The notes under the pieces: model-generated
The model's input: the letters and a program-made list of their open reading frames with translations, nothing else
Told to the model about the DNA's origin: nothing
The model's database searches: none
From: Mucilaginibacter sp. JRF
Lineage (GTDB): Bacteria; Bacteroidota; Bacteroidia; Sphingobacteriales; Sphingobacteriaceae
Direction of reading: 5' to 3'
Length of the DNA: 64,000 nt
Assembly (NCBI RefSeq): GCF_015223065.1
Contig: NZ_JADFBY010000012.1
Location: forward strand, 1 to 64,000
Shown here: positions 16,495 to 24,281 of the stretch, piece by piece
Layout of the letters: the number at the start of each line of letters is the position of its first letter
Position numbering within the stretch: the first letter of the stretch is position 1
Translations under genes and position numbers: made by a program

Positions 16495-17841
16495 TTATAT
16501 CCTCTGCCTTGCCTTGATCTCCAAATACCTGTTAATGGTATTAATGGTCAAATTCTCGGGCGCGGTGAGGATGGATTGTATGCCGTGCTTAGCCAATTCT
16601 TTTACGATAAGTTTTTTGTCGTTGGCGAATTTTTCGGCGATGGTTTTTATGTAGATATGCTCAACATCGTCGGCCGGTTTTTCGCTTAGGGTGGTGAGTT
16701 CGGTATTCTCGAAAAATACTACCAGCAGCAGGTGAAACTTGGCTATTCGTTTTAAAAATGGCAATTGCCGTTGCATGGCGAACACGCTCTCGTAATTAGT
16801 GAAGAACACTACCAGGCTGCGCTGCTTCAATACCCCACGAATGGTGGTATACAGCGCCTCCATATTGGTTTCGAGGTACCGGGTTTTCTCCTTATACAAA
16901 ACCTCTAATATGCGGTTAAGCTGTATAGGCCTGCGATCGGCGGCTACTACCGAGCCAACTTTTTCGGCTACGGTGATCAATCCGGCTTTATCTTCCTTTT
17001 TCAGGGCTACGTTGGATAGGGCGAGTGTAGCGTTGATGGCGTAATCCATCAGGCTCAAGCCATTAAAAGGCATCTTCATGGTCCGCGATTTATCGATTAC
17101 GCAATACACATGCTGCGATTTTTCGTCGGTAAAGGAGTTCACCATAAAGTTGCCGTGGCGGGCGGTGGCTTTCCAGTTTATGGTGCGGTAATCATCGCCG
17201 GGTACGTAGGTTTTTACCTGCTCAAACTCCAGGCTATGGCCCAGTCGACGGATCTTTTTGATACCATACTCGCTCAGCCGATTTGATATGGCCATCAGCT
17301 CATACTTACGCATCTGCAAAAACGAGGGGTATACCGGCAATGTTTCGGCCTGCTCAAAGTTAAACCGGCGACTAACCAGTGCCAGCGGCGAACGTACAAA
17401 CACCCTAACCATGCCAAAGGTGTACTCGCCGCGCTTGGTAGGGCGCAGGGTATACTTAATGCGTTTAGGGCTGCGTGGCGCAAGGGTAGTGGCAAACCAT
17501 ACATCGCGGCGTTGAAACTGCACGGGTATCTCATCAATAATACCGGCCTTTACGCTGAATGGATAAGTGCTCTCAATGTAAATACCCAGCTCGTTATCAT
17601 CGCTGTTGCTTAAACGCTCGGGAGCATGGCGACGGGCAAAAATGCCCTTGCTTTTGTGGTAAAGCAATACAATATCAAGCAATATAAGCAGCAAAAATAC
17701 GCTCAATACCACATCCGGAATTATGCCCAGCCATTTAAACAGGAACCTGAAAATATAGAGCACAGCGCAAACGGCCAGTCCCGCGAACAGGCGGTTGGTT
17801 AAAAACAGGTTGGTATAAAACAGGCCGAAAAACTTTTTCAC
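16495..17841 (-). CDS. DUF58 domain protein (VWA-like)
   Basis: A 448-residue membrane-associated protein. It starts with GTG at 17841. Two hydrophobic helices occupy about residues 12-60. They are followed by a beta-rich domain (about 85-180) and the DUF58 domain with the typical GHSLEFEQVKTYVPGDDYRT segment (about residues 208-227) and INWKATARHG. A VWA-like fold follows (YCVIDKSRTMKMPFNGLSLM) containing a DKSRTM variant of the metal-site motif. DUF58 proteins are nearly always encoded with MoxR ATPases, as here, where the MoxR stop codon is nine bases upstream. The pair is thought to act in envelope stress or in assembly of exported complexes. It is the last gene of the minus-strand operon that begins at 22608. 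Confidence 0.93.
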   Translation of the reverse strand: MKKFFGLFYTNLFLTNRLFAGLAVCAVLYIFRFLFKWLGIIPDVVLSVFLLLILLDIVLLYHKSKGIFARRHAPERLSNSDDNELGIYIESTYPFSVKAGIIDEIPVQFQRRDVWFATTLAPRSPKRIKYTLRPTKRGEYTFGMVRVFVRSPLALVSRRFNFEQAETLPVYPSFLQMRKYELMAISNRLSEYGIKKIRRLGHSLEFEQVKTYVPGDDYRTINWKATARHGNFMVNSFTDEKSQHVYCVIDKSRTMKMPFNGLSLMDYAINATLALSNVALKKEDKAGLITVAEKVGSVVAADRRPIQLNRILEVLYKEKTRYLETNMEALYTTIRGVLKQRSLVVFFTNYESVFAMQRQLPFLKRIAKFHLLLVVFFENTELTTLSEKPADDVEHIYIKTIAEKFANDKKLIVKELAKHGIQSILTAPENLTINTINRYLEIKARQRI

Positions 17842-17850
17842 GCTGATAGA

Positions 17851-18828
17851 TTATCGGGGCACTTCAATTTTGTGGATGATCTGGCCGATAACATCATCGG
17901 TGCTCAGGCCTTCCATTTCCTTATCCGGCGTAAGCATTATGCGGTGGCGGAGTACATGCGGCACTACCCAAATTACATCATCAGGCGTTACAAAATCGCG
18001 ACCGTTAATGGCAGCCAGTGCTTTTGCCGCGTTAATAACAGCCAGCGATGCCCTTGGCGATGCACCCAGGTAAAGCGATTTGTTGTTGCGTGTTTCAAAC
18101 ACAATGCGGGCAACAAACTCCAGTATCTTTTGCTCTACATGAAAACCACGAACCTGCTCGCGCAAAGCCACAATTTCTTCGGCCGAAAGTACCGGCTGTA
18201 TATCACTCACCTGGTCGGCTCGCTTGTGCTGGTGCTGCTGGCTTATAATGGTTATTTCTTCCTCAAGGGTAGGGTATTTAACCTCTATCTTAAATAAAAA
18301 GCGGTCAAGCTGTGCTTCGGGCAGGCGGTAGGTGCCTTCCTGCTCAATAGGGTTTTGGGTGGCTAACACCAAAAATGGTTCGTCCATTTTATAGGCGGTG
18401 CCATCAATGGTTAGCTGGCGTTCTTCCATCACCTCAAACAAGGCTGATTGCGTTTTTGCCGGGGCACGGTTTATTTCATCGATCAGGATGATGTTGCCGA
18501 AAATAGGGCCATGTTTAAACTCAAACTCCGATGTTTTTGGGTTGAATACGGGCGTGCCCAATATGTCCGACGGCATTAGATCGGGCGTGAATTGTATGCG
18601 TGAGTATGCCGCGTTTATTGACTTAGCTACCAGTTTGGCGGTAAGGGTTTTGGCAACGCCGGGTACACCCTCAATAAGTATATGCCCGTCGGCTAATATG
18701 CCGGCAATAATAAGGTCGATGCTTTGGTGCTGGCCTACAATTATTTTGCCCAGCGTTTCCTTTATCTGCCCGATAGCGGCGTTAAGCTTGTGCAGATCGG
18801 TACGGTTCTCAAATATTTCTTCTTCCAT
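17851..18828 (-). CDS. MoxR-family AAA+ ATPase
   Basis: A 325-residue cytosolic AAA+ ATPase. It has Walker A GVPGVAKT (about residue 55), the MoxR signature RIQFTPDLMPSDILG, Walker B NIILIDEINRAPAKTQSALFE, sensor 1 LATQNPIEQEGTYRLPEAQLDRF (given here as family landmarks) and a C-terminal lid domain (SPRASLAVINAAKALA). MoxR ATPases act as chaperone-like remodellers of VWA or DUF58 partners. The gene sits between DUF4350 (one-base gap) and DUF58 (nine-base gap), a layout widely conserved in Bacteroidota. The length is typical. Confidence 0.96.
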   Translation of the reverse strand: MEEEIFENRTDLHKLNAAIGQIKETLGKIIVGQHQSIDLIIAGILADGHILIEGVPGVAKTLTAKLVAKSINAAYSRIQFTPDLMPSDILGTPVFNPKTSEFEFKHGPIFGNIILIDEINRAPAKTQSALFEVMEERQLTIDGTAYKMDEPFLVLATQNPIEQEGTYRLPEAQLDRFLFKIEVKYPTLEEEITIISQQHQHKRADQVSDIQPVLSAEEIVALREQVRGFHVEQKILEFVARIVFETRNNKSLYLGASPRASLAVINAAKALAAINGRDFVTPDDVIWVVPHVLRHRIMLTPDKEMEGLSTDDVIGQIIHKIEVPR

Positions 18829-18829
18829 C

Positions 18830-20011
18830 TTAATGTCCTGATAAGGTATAAAATTTTTCTATCAATCGGTTCAGTTCTATCAGCTCGGCATCGCTGATCT
18901 CGGTTTGGTTAAAAACATAGCCAATATAGTCTGTCATCATGCGTATGTAAGCTGCATCCACACCCGAGCGTTTGGTAAGCGAGGCCACAAATTCAGGGTC
19001 GAGCTTGTTGGTTTTTATATTATACCGCTCGCGCAGCGATGTTAAAAAGTATATCGACTTTTTATGTGCGATATCGACGTTGTTGCGGCGCTCATAATAT
19101 ACCTGCCCTACGGTGGTCACAAAATCAACTGTGGCGTTAGCCAGCGGACTAATAACAGGTATGGCACGCTGGCGGCGCTTTACCCCATAAATAACAAACA
19201 CCAGCATACCGAATAACGCTATATACCATGCCGCACGCAGCGAGTCGTTATCTAATATAAACCGCATAGGCGAGTCGGTACCGGCTATGCCCTGGGTGTA
19301 AAACTCATCCCAAAAAATAAGCTGCGGTTTGCCAAGGTATGATAATGCCGTGGCCGAGTATTGCGCGCCCTGGGTTTTTAACAAACTGTAATTGGTGAGT
19401 ATTTTAGGATTGGCCAGCAGATATAAGTTGCCTTTGCCAATTTTATATTTTACAAAGTTGGCCTCGCCTTTATTGTTTTGCCCAAGCAGTATGGCGCGGG
19501 TACTGTCAATCGTTTCAAAGTAATTGCTGATGGTGCCCTTATCAACATGATACTGGCGCTCGTTATCCAGTTTGGGGCTTACAAAACTAATGTATTCTGA
19601 CGGGTCGACCATGCCGAACACACTGGCCGCGCTAACCTTAAGGCTATCCTGAAATATGGTACCGAATGATTCGGCAGCTATGAATATATCATTACCATTG
19701 CGGGTAAAGCTGAGCATGGCTTGATAATCCTCTTTAGATGGAGCGATATGGCTGGCTACAATTACGTAGGCCGATCTTTTATAATCATCATCAGTCAGCA
19801 CCTCGAAAGGTGTTTGCCTTCGCGGGCTTACCCTGCTACCCGGAAAAATATCCTTTAACCTGTTAAAAGCGATATAGGTGCCAAAGGGTTTGGTATGCTT
19901 ATCAATGTAGGTAGCCGTCCAATCGGTAGGTTTGGGTTGTTTGTATTGCAATACAGCATACCCGATAAGCAGCAACCCGGCAACAATAAGGTATATTTTG
20001 AGGCTCCTCAT
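18830..20011 (-). CDS. DUF4350 domain membrane protein
   Basis: A 393-residue protein with an N-terminal anchor (about residues 5-21) and a second transmembrane segment near residue 250 (AAWYIALFGMLVFVIYGVKR). Between them lies a soluble domain (TKPFGTYIAFNRLKDIFPGS at its start) typical of DUF4350, which resembles the ABC-transporter-associated GATase-like fold. A helical cytosolic tail follows. It directly abuts the upstream gene (stop codon at 20012-20014, start at 20011), which suggests translational coupling in the MoxR/DUF58 operon. The biochemical role is not known. Confidence 0.88.
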   Translation of the reverse strand: MRSLKIYLIVAGLLLIGYAVLQYKQPKPTDWTATYIDKHTKPFGTYIAFNRLKDIFPGSRVSPRRQTPFEVLTDDDYKRSAYVIVASHIAPSKEDYQAMLSFTRNGNDIFIAAESFGTIFQDSLKVSAASVFGMVDPSEYISFVSPKLDNERQYHVDKGTISNYFETIDSTRAILLGQNNKGEANFVKYKIGKGNLYLLANPKILTNYSLLKTQGAQYSATALSYLGKPQLIFWDEFYTQGIAGTDSPMRFILDNDSLRAAWYIALFGMLVFVIYGVKRRQRAIPVISPLANATVDFVTTVGQVYYERRNNVDIAHKKSIYFLTSLRERYNIKTNKLDPEFVASLTKRSGVDAAYIRMMTDYIGYVFNQTEISDAELIELNRLIEKFYTLSGH

Positions 20012-20743
20012 TTACAACTGCTCCCTGAATTTGTTGAACAATTGGTCAATATCGTTAAACGCCTGCTCGTCAATAGTAAAGTTGCCATACCATACATATT
20101 CAAAACGGCGGGTTAACGAGCCAAAGGCATCGCGCTGGTTTTTTTGGCTAAGCTCGTAATAATAGGCTTTGTTGGTCTTGTCTATTTGCCATTGTATCAG
20201 GCCGCGGTCGCTAAGCTGCTTAAGGCATTTTAGGTAGAGTAAGCGCACGGCCAACCTGTAGTTGCGGTTGCTCACGGCATCATTCAGCTCATCATCAAAA
20301 TCTATCTCGTGGATGTTTTCCAGCGATTCAACATAAGGCAATGCTGTTTTTTTAGCGCCCTTGCGTAAAAACATGCCAACATCAATACCCACGGCCTTAA
20401 GTATAACATAAATAGCACCGGCGCCTATAAGCCCCAGTACAAGGTATTTTATTATTACCAAAAACACAGGCGAGCGGCCAATTTCGGCAGCCAGCATTTG
20501 GAATAGCCAGGCAATGATCAGGTCCCAAATGGATAGTTCCTGATCCTTAGCGGTATCTACATATAAAAAATCCTCGCTTTGGCTATAGGTGCTGATGGCA
20601 TCTTCGCTGAACTGCCTTACCTGCACGGCCGAACTATCGCGCGCCAGCACGGCGGGCTTTTTTTTGCCCTTATCCGCGTAAGCGAAAACCGAAACAAACA
20701 TTAACAGGCCAAACAGCCAATATGCCAGCGCTTTAATCTGCAT
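20012..20743 (-). CDS. DUF4129-like exported membrane protein
   Basis: About 243 residues. I choose ATG 20743 because it opens with a clean signal peptide (MQIKALAYWLFGLLMFVSVF, cleaved about AYA). The longer frame would overlap the preceding gene and bury the signal. Next come a short polar region, two hydrophobic segments (about 82-105 and 107-125) and a cytosolic helical domain (VSNRNYRLAVRLLYLKCLKQ, then LSDRGLIQWQIDKTN) that matches the DUF4129 C-terminal pattern with its R-x-x-Y-x-L helices. The gene abuts DUF4350 downstream and starts two bases after the preceding stop codon. Its function is unknown beyond the cluster association. Confidence 0.82.
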   Translation of the reverse strand: MQIKALAYWLFGLLMFVSVFAYADKGKKKPAVLARDSSAVQVRQFSEDAISTYSQSEDFLYVDTAKDQELSIWDLIIAWLFQMLAAEIGRSPVFLVIIKYLVLGLIGAGAIYVILKAVGIDVGMFLRKGAKKTALPYVESLENIHEIDFDDELNDAVSNRNYRLAVRLLYLKCLKQLSDRGLIQWQIDKTNKAYYYELSQKNQRDAFGSLTRRFEYVWYGNFTIDEQAFNDIDQLFNKFREQL

Positions 20744-20744
20744 C

Positions 20745-21647
20745 TTAATATTCTTCTTCGGGCTGATGGGCAGTATCGGGGCCTTTTTCGCCAAGGTTAT
20801 TGATACGGTTCAGGATGCCGGTACCTTCCTTTTGTTCCTCGTAGCTAAAGTAGCATAATGATATGGAAATAGCCATTAATGAGTATGCCAGGTAGAAAAT
20901 ACTAACCAGCAGACTGAAGAATAACAATATAGGGAATGTAGGCAGATCCATCTTTAAGAACATTTTTGATAGCATAAGCCCCGAAACAGGCAAGCTAACA
21001 ATAGCCCCGGCAATTGATAGCATTATAGATACAACGATTATGATGCCGAACGTTATCCACCAGTTGCTTTTAATAAGCTGAAAGCATTTGTTGAACGCAT
21101 GGCTGAATGAGCCATTTTCCATAACCATTATGGGCAAAAACAAGCTGAATACCACACTTAGGTAAATGCCCGGTATCAAACATAAAAACATACCTGCTAT
21201 GGTAAGCAGGGTAATAACTATACTACCGCCAAGCGCACGAAAAAAGTAGTATTTAAAGTATCCCCAAACCTCAAGCAGGGTGGGTTTTTCGCCATCGGTT
21301 TTATCATTATAAATGGCTACATAGCTATAGGTAACCAAAAATATGCTGAGCACAAAAAAGGTAAAGCATACATAAAATATCCCCATACCTAAAAATTGGC
21401 TGGTTAATCTGTTTTGTACACTGAATACATTGTCGGGCGTGGTCTGGCCATTCATGGTATCAACCGCGTTATCAATAGCAGCGGTTTGCATGTTGGCATA
21501 GGCAATAGTGTTAATCAGTATAAAAAAGCCGCAAATAACCAGCAGCGGTTTCATTAATGCTTTAAAGTGATCTTTAAAAAAGGTAAAGGAGTCGCTAATG
21601 TTTTCTCCAAAATCGCGCACACGGCGTAGTTCAAAATGAGGTTTCAT
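20745..21647 (-). CDS. Multi-pass membrane protein of the MoxR/SpoIIM cluster
   Basis: About 300 residues with six or so hydrophobic helices. The start at ATG 21647 (MKPHFELRRVRDFGENISDS) is preferred over an upstream codon, because the N-terminal sequence from there is the usual soluble leader of this protein in such clusters. The remainder alternates membrane helices with short loops (for example GIFYVCFTFFVLSIFLVTYS and ALGGSIVITLLTIAGMFLCL). It resembles GPDPase_memb/DUF4013-type membrane domains, but I do not see a decisive motif. It overlaps the end of the SpoIIM-like gene by 17 bases, pointing to coupling. The substrate and role are unknown. Confidence 0.78.
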   Translation of the reverse strand: MKPHFELRRVRDFGENISDSFTFFKDHFKALMKPLLVICGFFILINTIAYANMQTAAIDNAVDTMNGQTTPDNVFSVQNRLTSQFLGMGIFYVCFTFFVLSIFLVTYSYVAIYNDKTDGEKPTLLEVWGYFKYYFFRALGGSIVITLLTIAGMFLCLIPGIYLSVVFSLFLPIMVMENGSFSHAFNKCFQLIKSNWWITFGIIIVVSIMLSIAGAIVSLPVSGLMLSKMFLKMDLPTFPILLFFSLLVSIFYLAYSLMAISISLCYFSYEEQKEGTGILNRINNLGEKGPDTAHQPEEEY

Positions 21648-22608
21648 CAATATGGGGTTGTAACAAATTAAGCTTATGGTTAACCCTTGCAGGGTATAAA
21701 ATAACGTACCAAATAATAAAGGCAAGCGATGTAGCCAGTATGGCTACGCTGGCCGCCACAGGCATTTCGGTATGGCGGGTAACAAAGCCCTCTAAAAAGG
21801 CGGCCACTATAAATATGGGCACAATGCCAATGGCTATCTTAAGCCCATCAACCGCGCCGCGTTTTAGCGATACCAGGCGGCTATACGTTTTTGGGAACAG
21901 CAAACTATTGCCCATAACCAACCCGGCCGAACCGGCTAACACCAGTGCCGATATTTCGAGCGTGCCATGTATCCATATAACCAATACCGATTGTATGCCT
22001 AAACCCTTGCTAAAAAAGTAGTATTGAAACGAGCCCAGCATTATACCGTTAAGCATCAGGTTATATATGGTGCCTAACGAAAATAGTATACCCAGCACAT
22101 ACATGCGCAACTCTACATATATATTATTGATGGCTATATAGATAAACATAAGCGATGAACTTTCAACCTTATACACCCCGAAAGGGTCACCTTTGGCAAT
22201 GTTATCATTAGTCATGTTAACATAGTTGTTGCCTAAAATAAGGCGCACAAAGGTATCATCGTACATGGCCGATAGCATGCCTATCAGCGTAAATACCAAA
22301 AAGAAGGCTAACGAAAACAGCATTGGCCGCCTGTAGGTGTAAAACAGCACAGGCAATTCGGTTTGCCAAAACGTTACAAAACGGTTGGTTTTCTCCTTTT
22401 TGTTACGATAAATGGATTGATGAAAGCCCGATGCAAGCCCGTTTAGGTACTGCGTTGTTTTTGAATTTGGATAGAATGTTTTGGCGTAAGCCAGGTCATC
22501 AGTAATACTTATAAAGCTGTCGGCCAGCTCATCAGGATCTTTGGTCTTGTTGAGTTCGTACTGTTTCCAGCGCTCCGTATTTTGTTTTATGAACAGGGCC
22601 TCACGCAT
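21631..22608 (-). CDS. SpoIIM (stage II sporulation protein M) family membrane protein
   Basis: About 325 residues. Start ATG 22608 (MREALFIKQNTERWKQYE) gives the conserved cytosolic leader of this family in Bacteroidota; the longer frame would run into the divergent RDD gene. The N-terminal 100 residues are soluble and helical. Five or so membrane helices follow, with the family landmark NNIYVELRMYVLGILFSLGT and the HGTLEISALVLAG segment (about residues 227-239). The organism is not a spore former; these proteins are general and of unknown role, usually beside RDD and MoxR genes as here. It is the first gene of the operon running to DUF58. Confidence 0.88.
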   Translation of the reverse strand: MREALFIKQNTERWKQYELNKTKDPDELADSFISITDDLAYAKTFYPNSKTTQYLNGLASGFHQSIYRNKKEKTNRFVTFWQTELPVLFYTYRRPMLFSLAFFLVFTLIGMLSAMYDDTFVRLILGNNYVNMTNDNIAKGDPFGVYKVESSSLMFIYIAINNIYVELRMYVLGILFSLGTIYNLMLNGIMLGSFQYYFFSKGLGIQSVLVIWIHGTLEISALVLAGSAGLVMGNSLLFPKTYSRLVSLKRGAVDGLKIAIGIVPIFIVAAFLEGFVTRHTEMPVAASVAILATSLAFIIWYVILYPARVNHKLNLLQPHIDETSF

Positions 22609-22695
22609 GTTATAAGTTTCAGGAATTTGGTGTTTAAAATACCTATAATTAATTAATCTGCAAGAAAAACCGCAACATTCTATTATTTTTAGGGC

Positions 22696-23427
22696 ATGCA
22701 AACCGTTACCATTCACACCACGCAAAATGTAGGGATAGATTATGAGATAGCCGGAGTAGGCGATCGTGTGCTGGCCCGTATGATTGATTATGGGATTTTT
22801 ATAGCGCTTGGCGTTGCCGGATTAATTGCAACCGGCGCTACGCAAAGCGACCTGATGATGTACTATTTTATTGGCCTGTACGTCATATTCGTTTTTTACG
22901 ATTTGATATGCGAAGTTTTTTTTAATGGCCAAAGCCTGGGCAAACGCATCATGAAAATCAGGGTGATCAGCCTTGATGGCAAACGCCCCAGCTTTGGGCA
23001 ATACCTGTTGCGCTGGTTGTTTCGTATTGTTGATTTTATGATAACCGGTATAATCGGTTTAATAGCCGCCGCAGTTACCAAAAATGTACAGCGTGTAGGC
23101 GATATGGTTGCGGGTACTACACTGATACGTACCAAGCCGCGCACCACCATTGAGCAGTTGGTTTTTACACCTACGGTTGATACCTACGAGCCTGTTTTTA
23201 AAGAAGCCACCCAACTAACCGACCGCGATGTTGCCTTGGTGAACGAGGTGATACAGGCCTACTTTAAAACCGGCAATACCACACTGGTATATAATATGGC
23301 CGAAAAAATGAAGGGATATTTAGGTATCACACCACCCGAAACAATGAATGACTTGCTGTTTTTACAAACCATTGTTAAGGATTACACGCACATAGTTACC
23401 GTTAATGCGCAGCTGACAAATAGCTAA
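22696..23427 (+). CDS. RDD family membrane protein
   Basis: A 243-residue protein with the RDD domain: RVLARMIDYGIFIALGVAGL near residue 23 (Arg and Asp in helix 1), a second helix near 60 (MMYYFIGLYVIFVFYDLICE) and QSLGKRIMKIRVISLDGKRP (about 81-100). A third hydrophobic segment lies near 120-135. The C-terminal 100 residues are soluble. RDD proteins are small transporters or membrane-complex parts of uncertain role; some act as Na+/H+ antiporters. It diverges from the SpoIIM-like gene, with which RDD genes are consistently clustered. Its end overlaps the convergent DUF2752 gene by 26 bases. Confidence 0.93.
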   Translation: MQTVTIHTTQNVGIDYEIAGVGDRVLARMIDYGIFIALGVAGLIATGATQSDLMMYYFIGLYVIFVFYDLICEVFFNGQSLGKRIMKIRVISLDGKRPSFGQYLLRWLFRIVDFMITGIIGLIAAAVTKNVQRVGDMVAGTTLIRTKPRTTIEQLVFTPTVDTYEPVFKEATQLTDRDVALVNEVIQAYFKTGNTTLVYNMAEKMKGYLGITPPETMNDLLFLQTIVKDYTHIVTVNAQLTNS

Positions 23428-23824
23428 AAGGCACTGCATCTATATTGCGCAAAATCCAAAATAATGCAGTTAGGGCAAATATTACTACCGGCGTTTTAGG
23501 GTAATACAGTAATTGCCATTGTTTAGGCTTGCCGGTTAACAGTGAGTTAGCTTTGTACAAAAGATGAACAAAAAGTAGCGGCAAGCTTAAAACCAGTAAC
23601 AGATTATAATTGCAAGCCTGCAATAAATCACCATGCAGCAAAGCATGTAAAGCCCGCTGCGAGCCGCAACCCGGGCAATCAAAACCCGTTAGCATGTAAA
23701 ACGGGCATTTAGGAAATATATTGAACCTTAGCGGATCAAAAAAATAGTATATAAAAGCTACAGCCATAACAAGTGTAATTGTTATGGCTGTAATTATTTT
23801 ATTTGATGTTGTTACTTGAGCCAC
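23402..23824 (-). CDS. DUF2752 membrane protein
   Basis: A 140-residue inner-membrane protein starting with GTG at 23824. It has three hydrophobic helices (about 11-29, 70-91 and 107-125) and the family signature FDCPGCGSQRALHALLHGDL (about residues 48-67), whose two close cysteines (CPGC) may bind metal or form a disulfide. It starts three bases after the CD225 gene, so the two are co-transcribed. Its 3' end overlaps the RDD gene on the other strand. Function unknown. Confidence 0.9.
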   Translation of the reverse strand: MAQVTTSNKIITAITITLVMAVAFIYYFFDPLRFNIFPKCPFYMLTGFDCPGCGSQRALHALLHGDLLQACNYNLLLVLSLPLLFVHLLYKANSLLTGKPKQWQLLYYPKTPVVIFALTALFWILRNIDAVPFSYLSAAH

Positions 23825-23827
23825 AAA

Positions 23828-24121
23828 TTATGGTCTGCTTAGCAAGGCTCCACCAATACCTAATGCAAAAAGGATAAAATATATTACCCAAAAGCCTATT
23901 CCAATCCAAAACGTAATCTTAGTCCATTTACCAGCTTGTTTTGAGGCATTTTCAGCTCCAACATAATCACCTACATCAAAACGGTTGTTTACAGAAGCTG
24001 CATTTACAATGGCAACAATTCCAAAAGGAATACAGCAAAAGATAGTTACTAAAATTGATTCGACCAGCCAGTTTTTTGGTCTGATACCCGGCGTTTGGCC
24101 GAATGGTGACGTTGGTTCCAT
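23828..24121 (-). CDS. CD225/dispanin family small membrane protein
   Basis: A 97-residue protein with two membrane helices. The first is the family hallmark KNWLVESILVTIFCCIPFGI (about residues 16-35), leading into VAIVNAASVNNRFDVGDY and an amphipathic helix with SKQAGKWTKI. The second helix is at about residues 71-92. These proteins share the fold of animal interferon-induced transmembrane proteins; in bacteria their function is unknown. Pairing with a DUF2752 gene, as here, is common in Bacteroidota to my knowledge. Confidence 0.9.
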   Translation of the reverse strand: MEPTSPFGQTPGIRPKNWLVESILVTIFCCIPFGIVAIVNAASVNNRFDVGDYVGAENASKQAGKWTKITFWIGIGFWVIYFILFALGIGGALLSRP

Positions 24122-24281
24122 TTGGTGTAAGTTATAAGATTTAAATTTGAGTTATTTACCGCAAGTTAAATGTTTGGCTTTCAGAATAAAAATTTTTTGT
24201 ACAAATATTTCTTAATCATAAATTATTCGTAATTTTCCGCCTTAAACTATTTGATAGCAATAAAGCCCGAAACCTTAGCAC

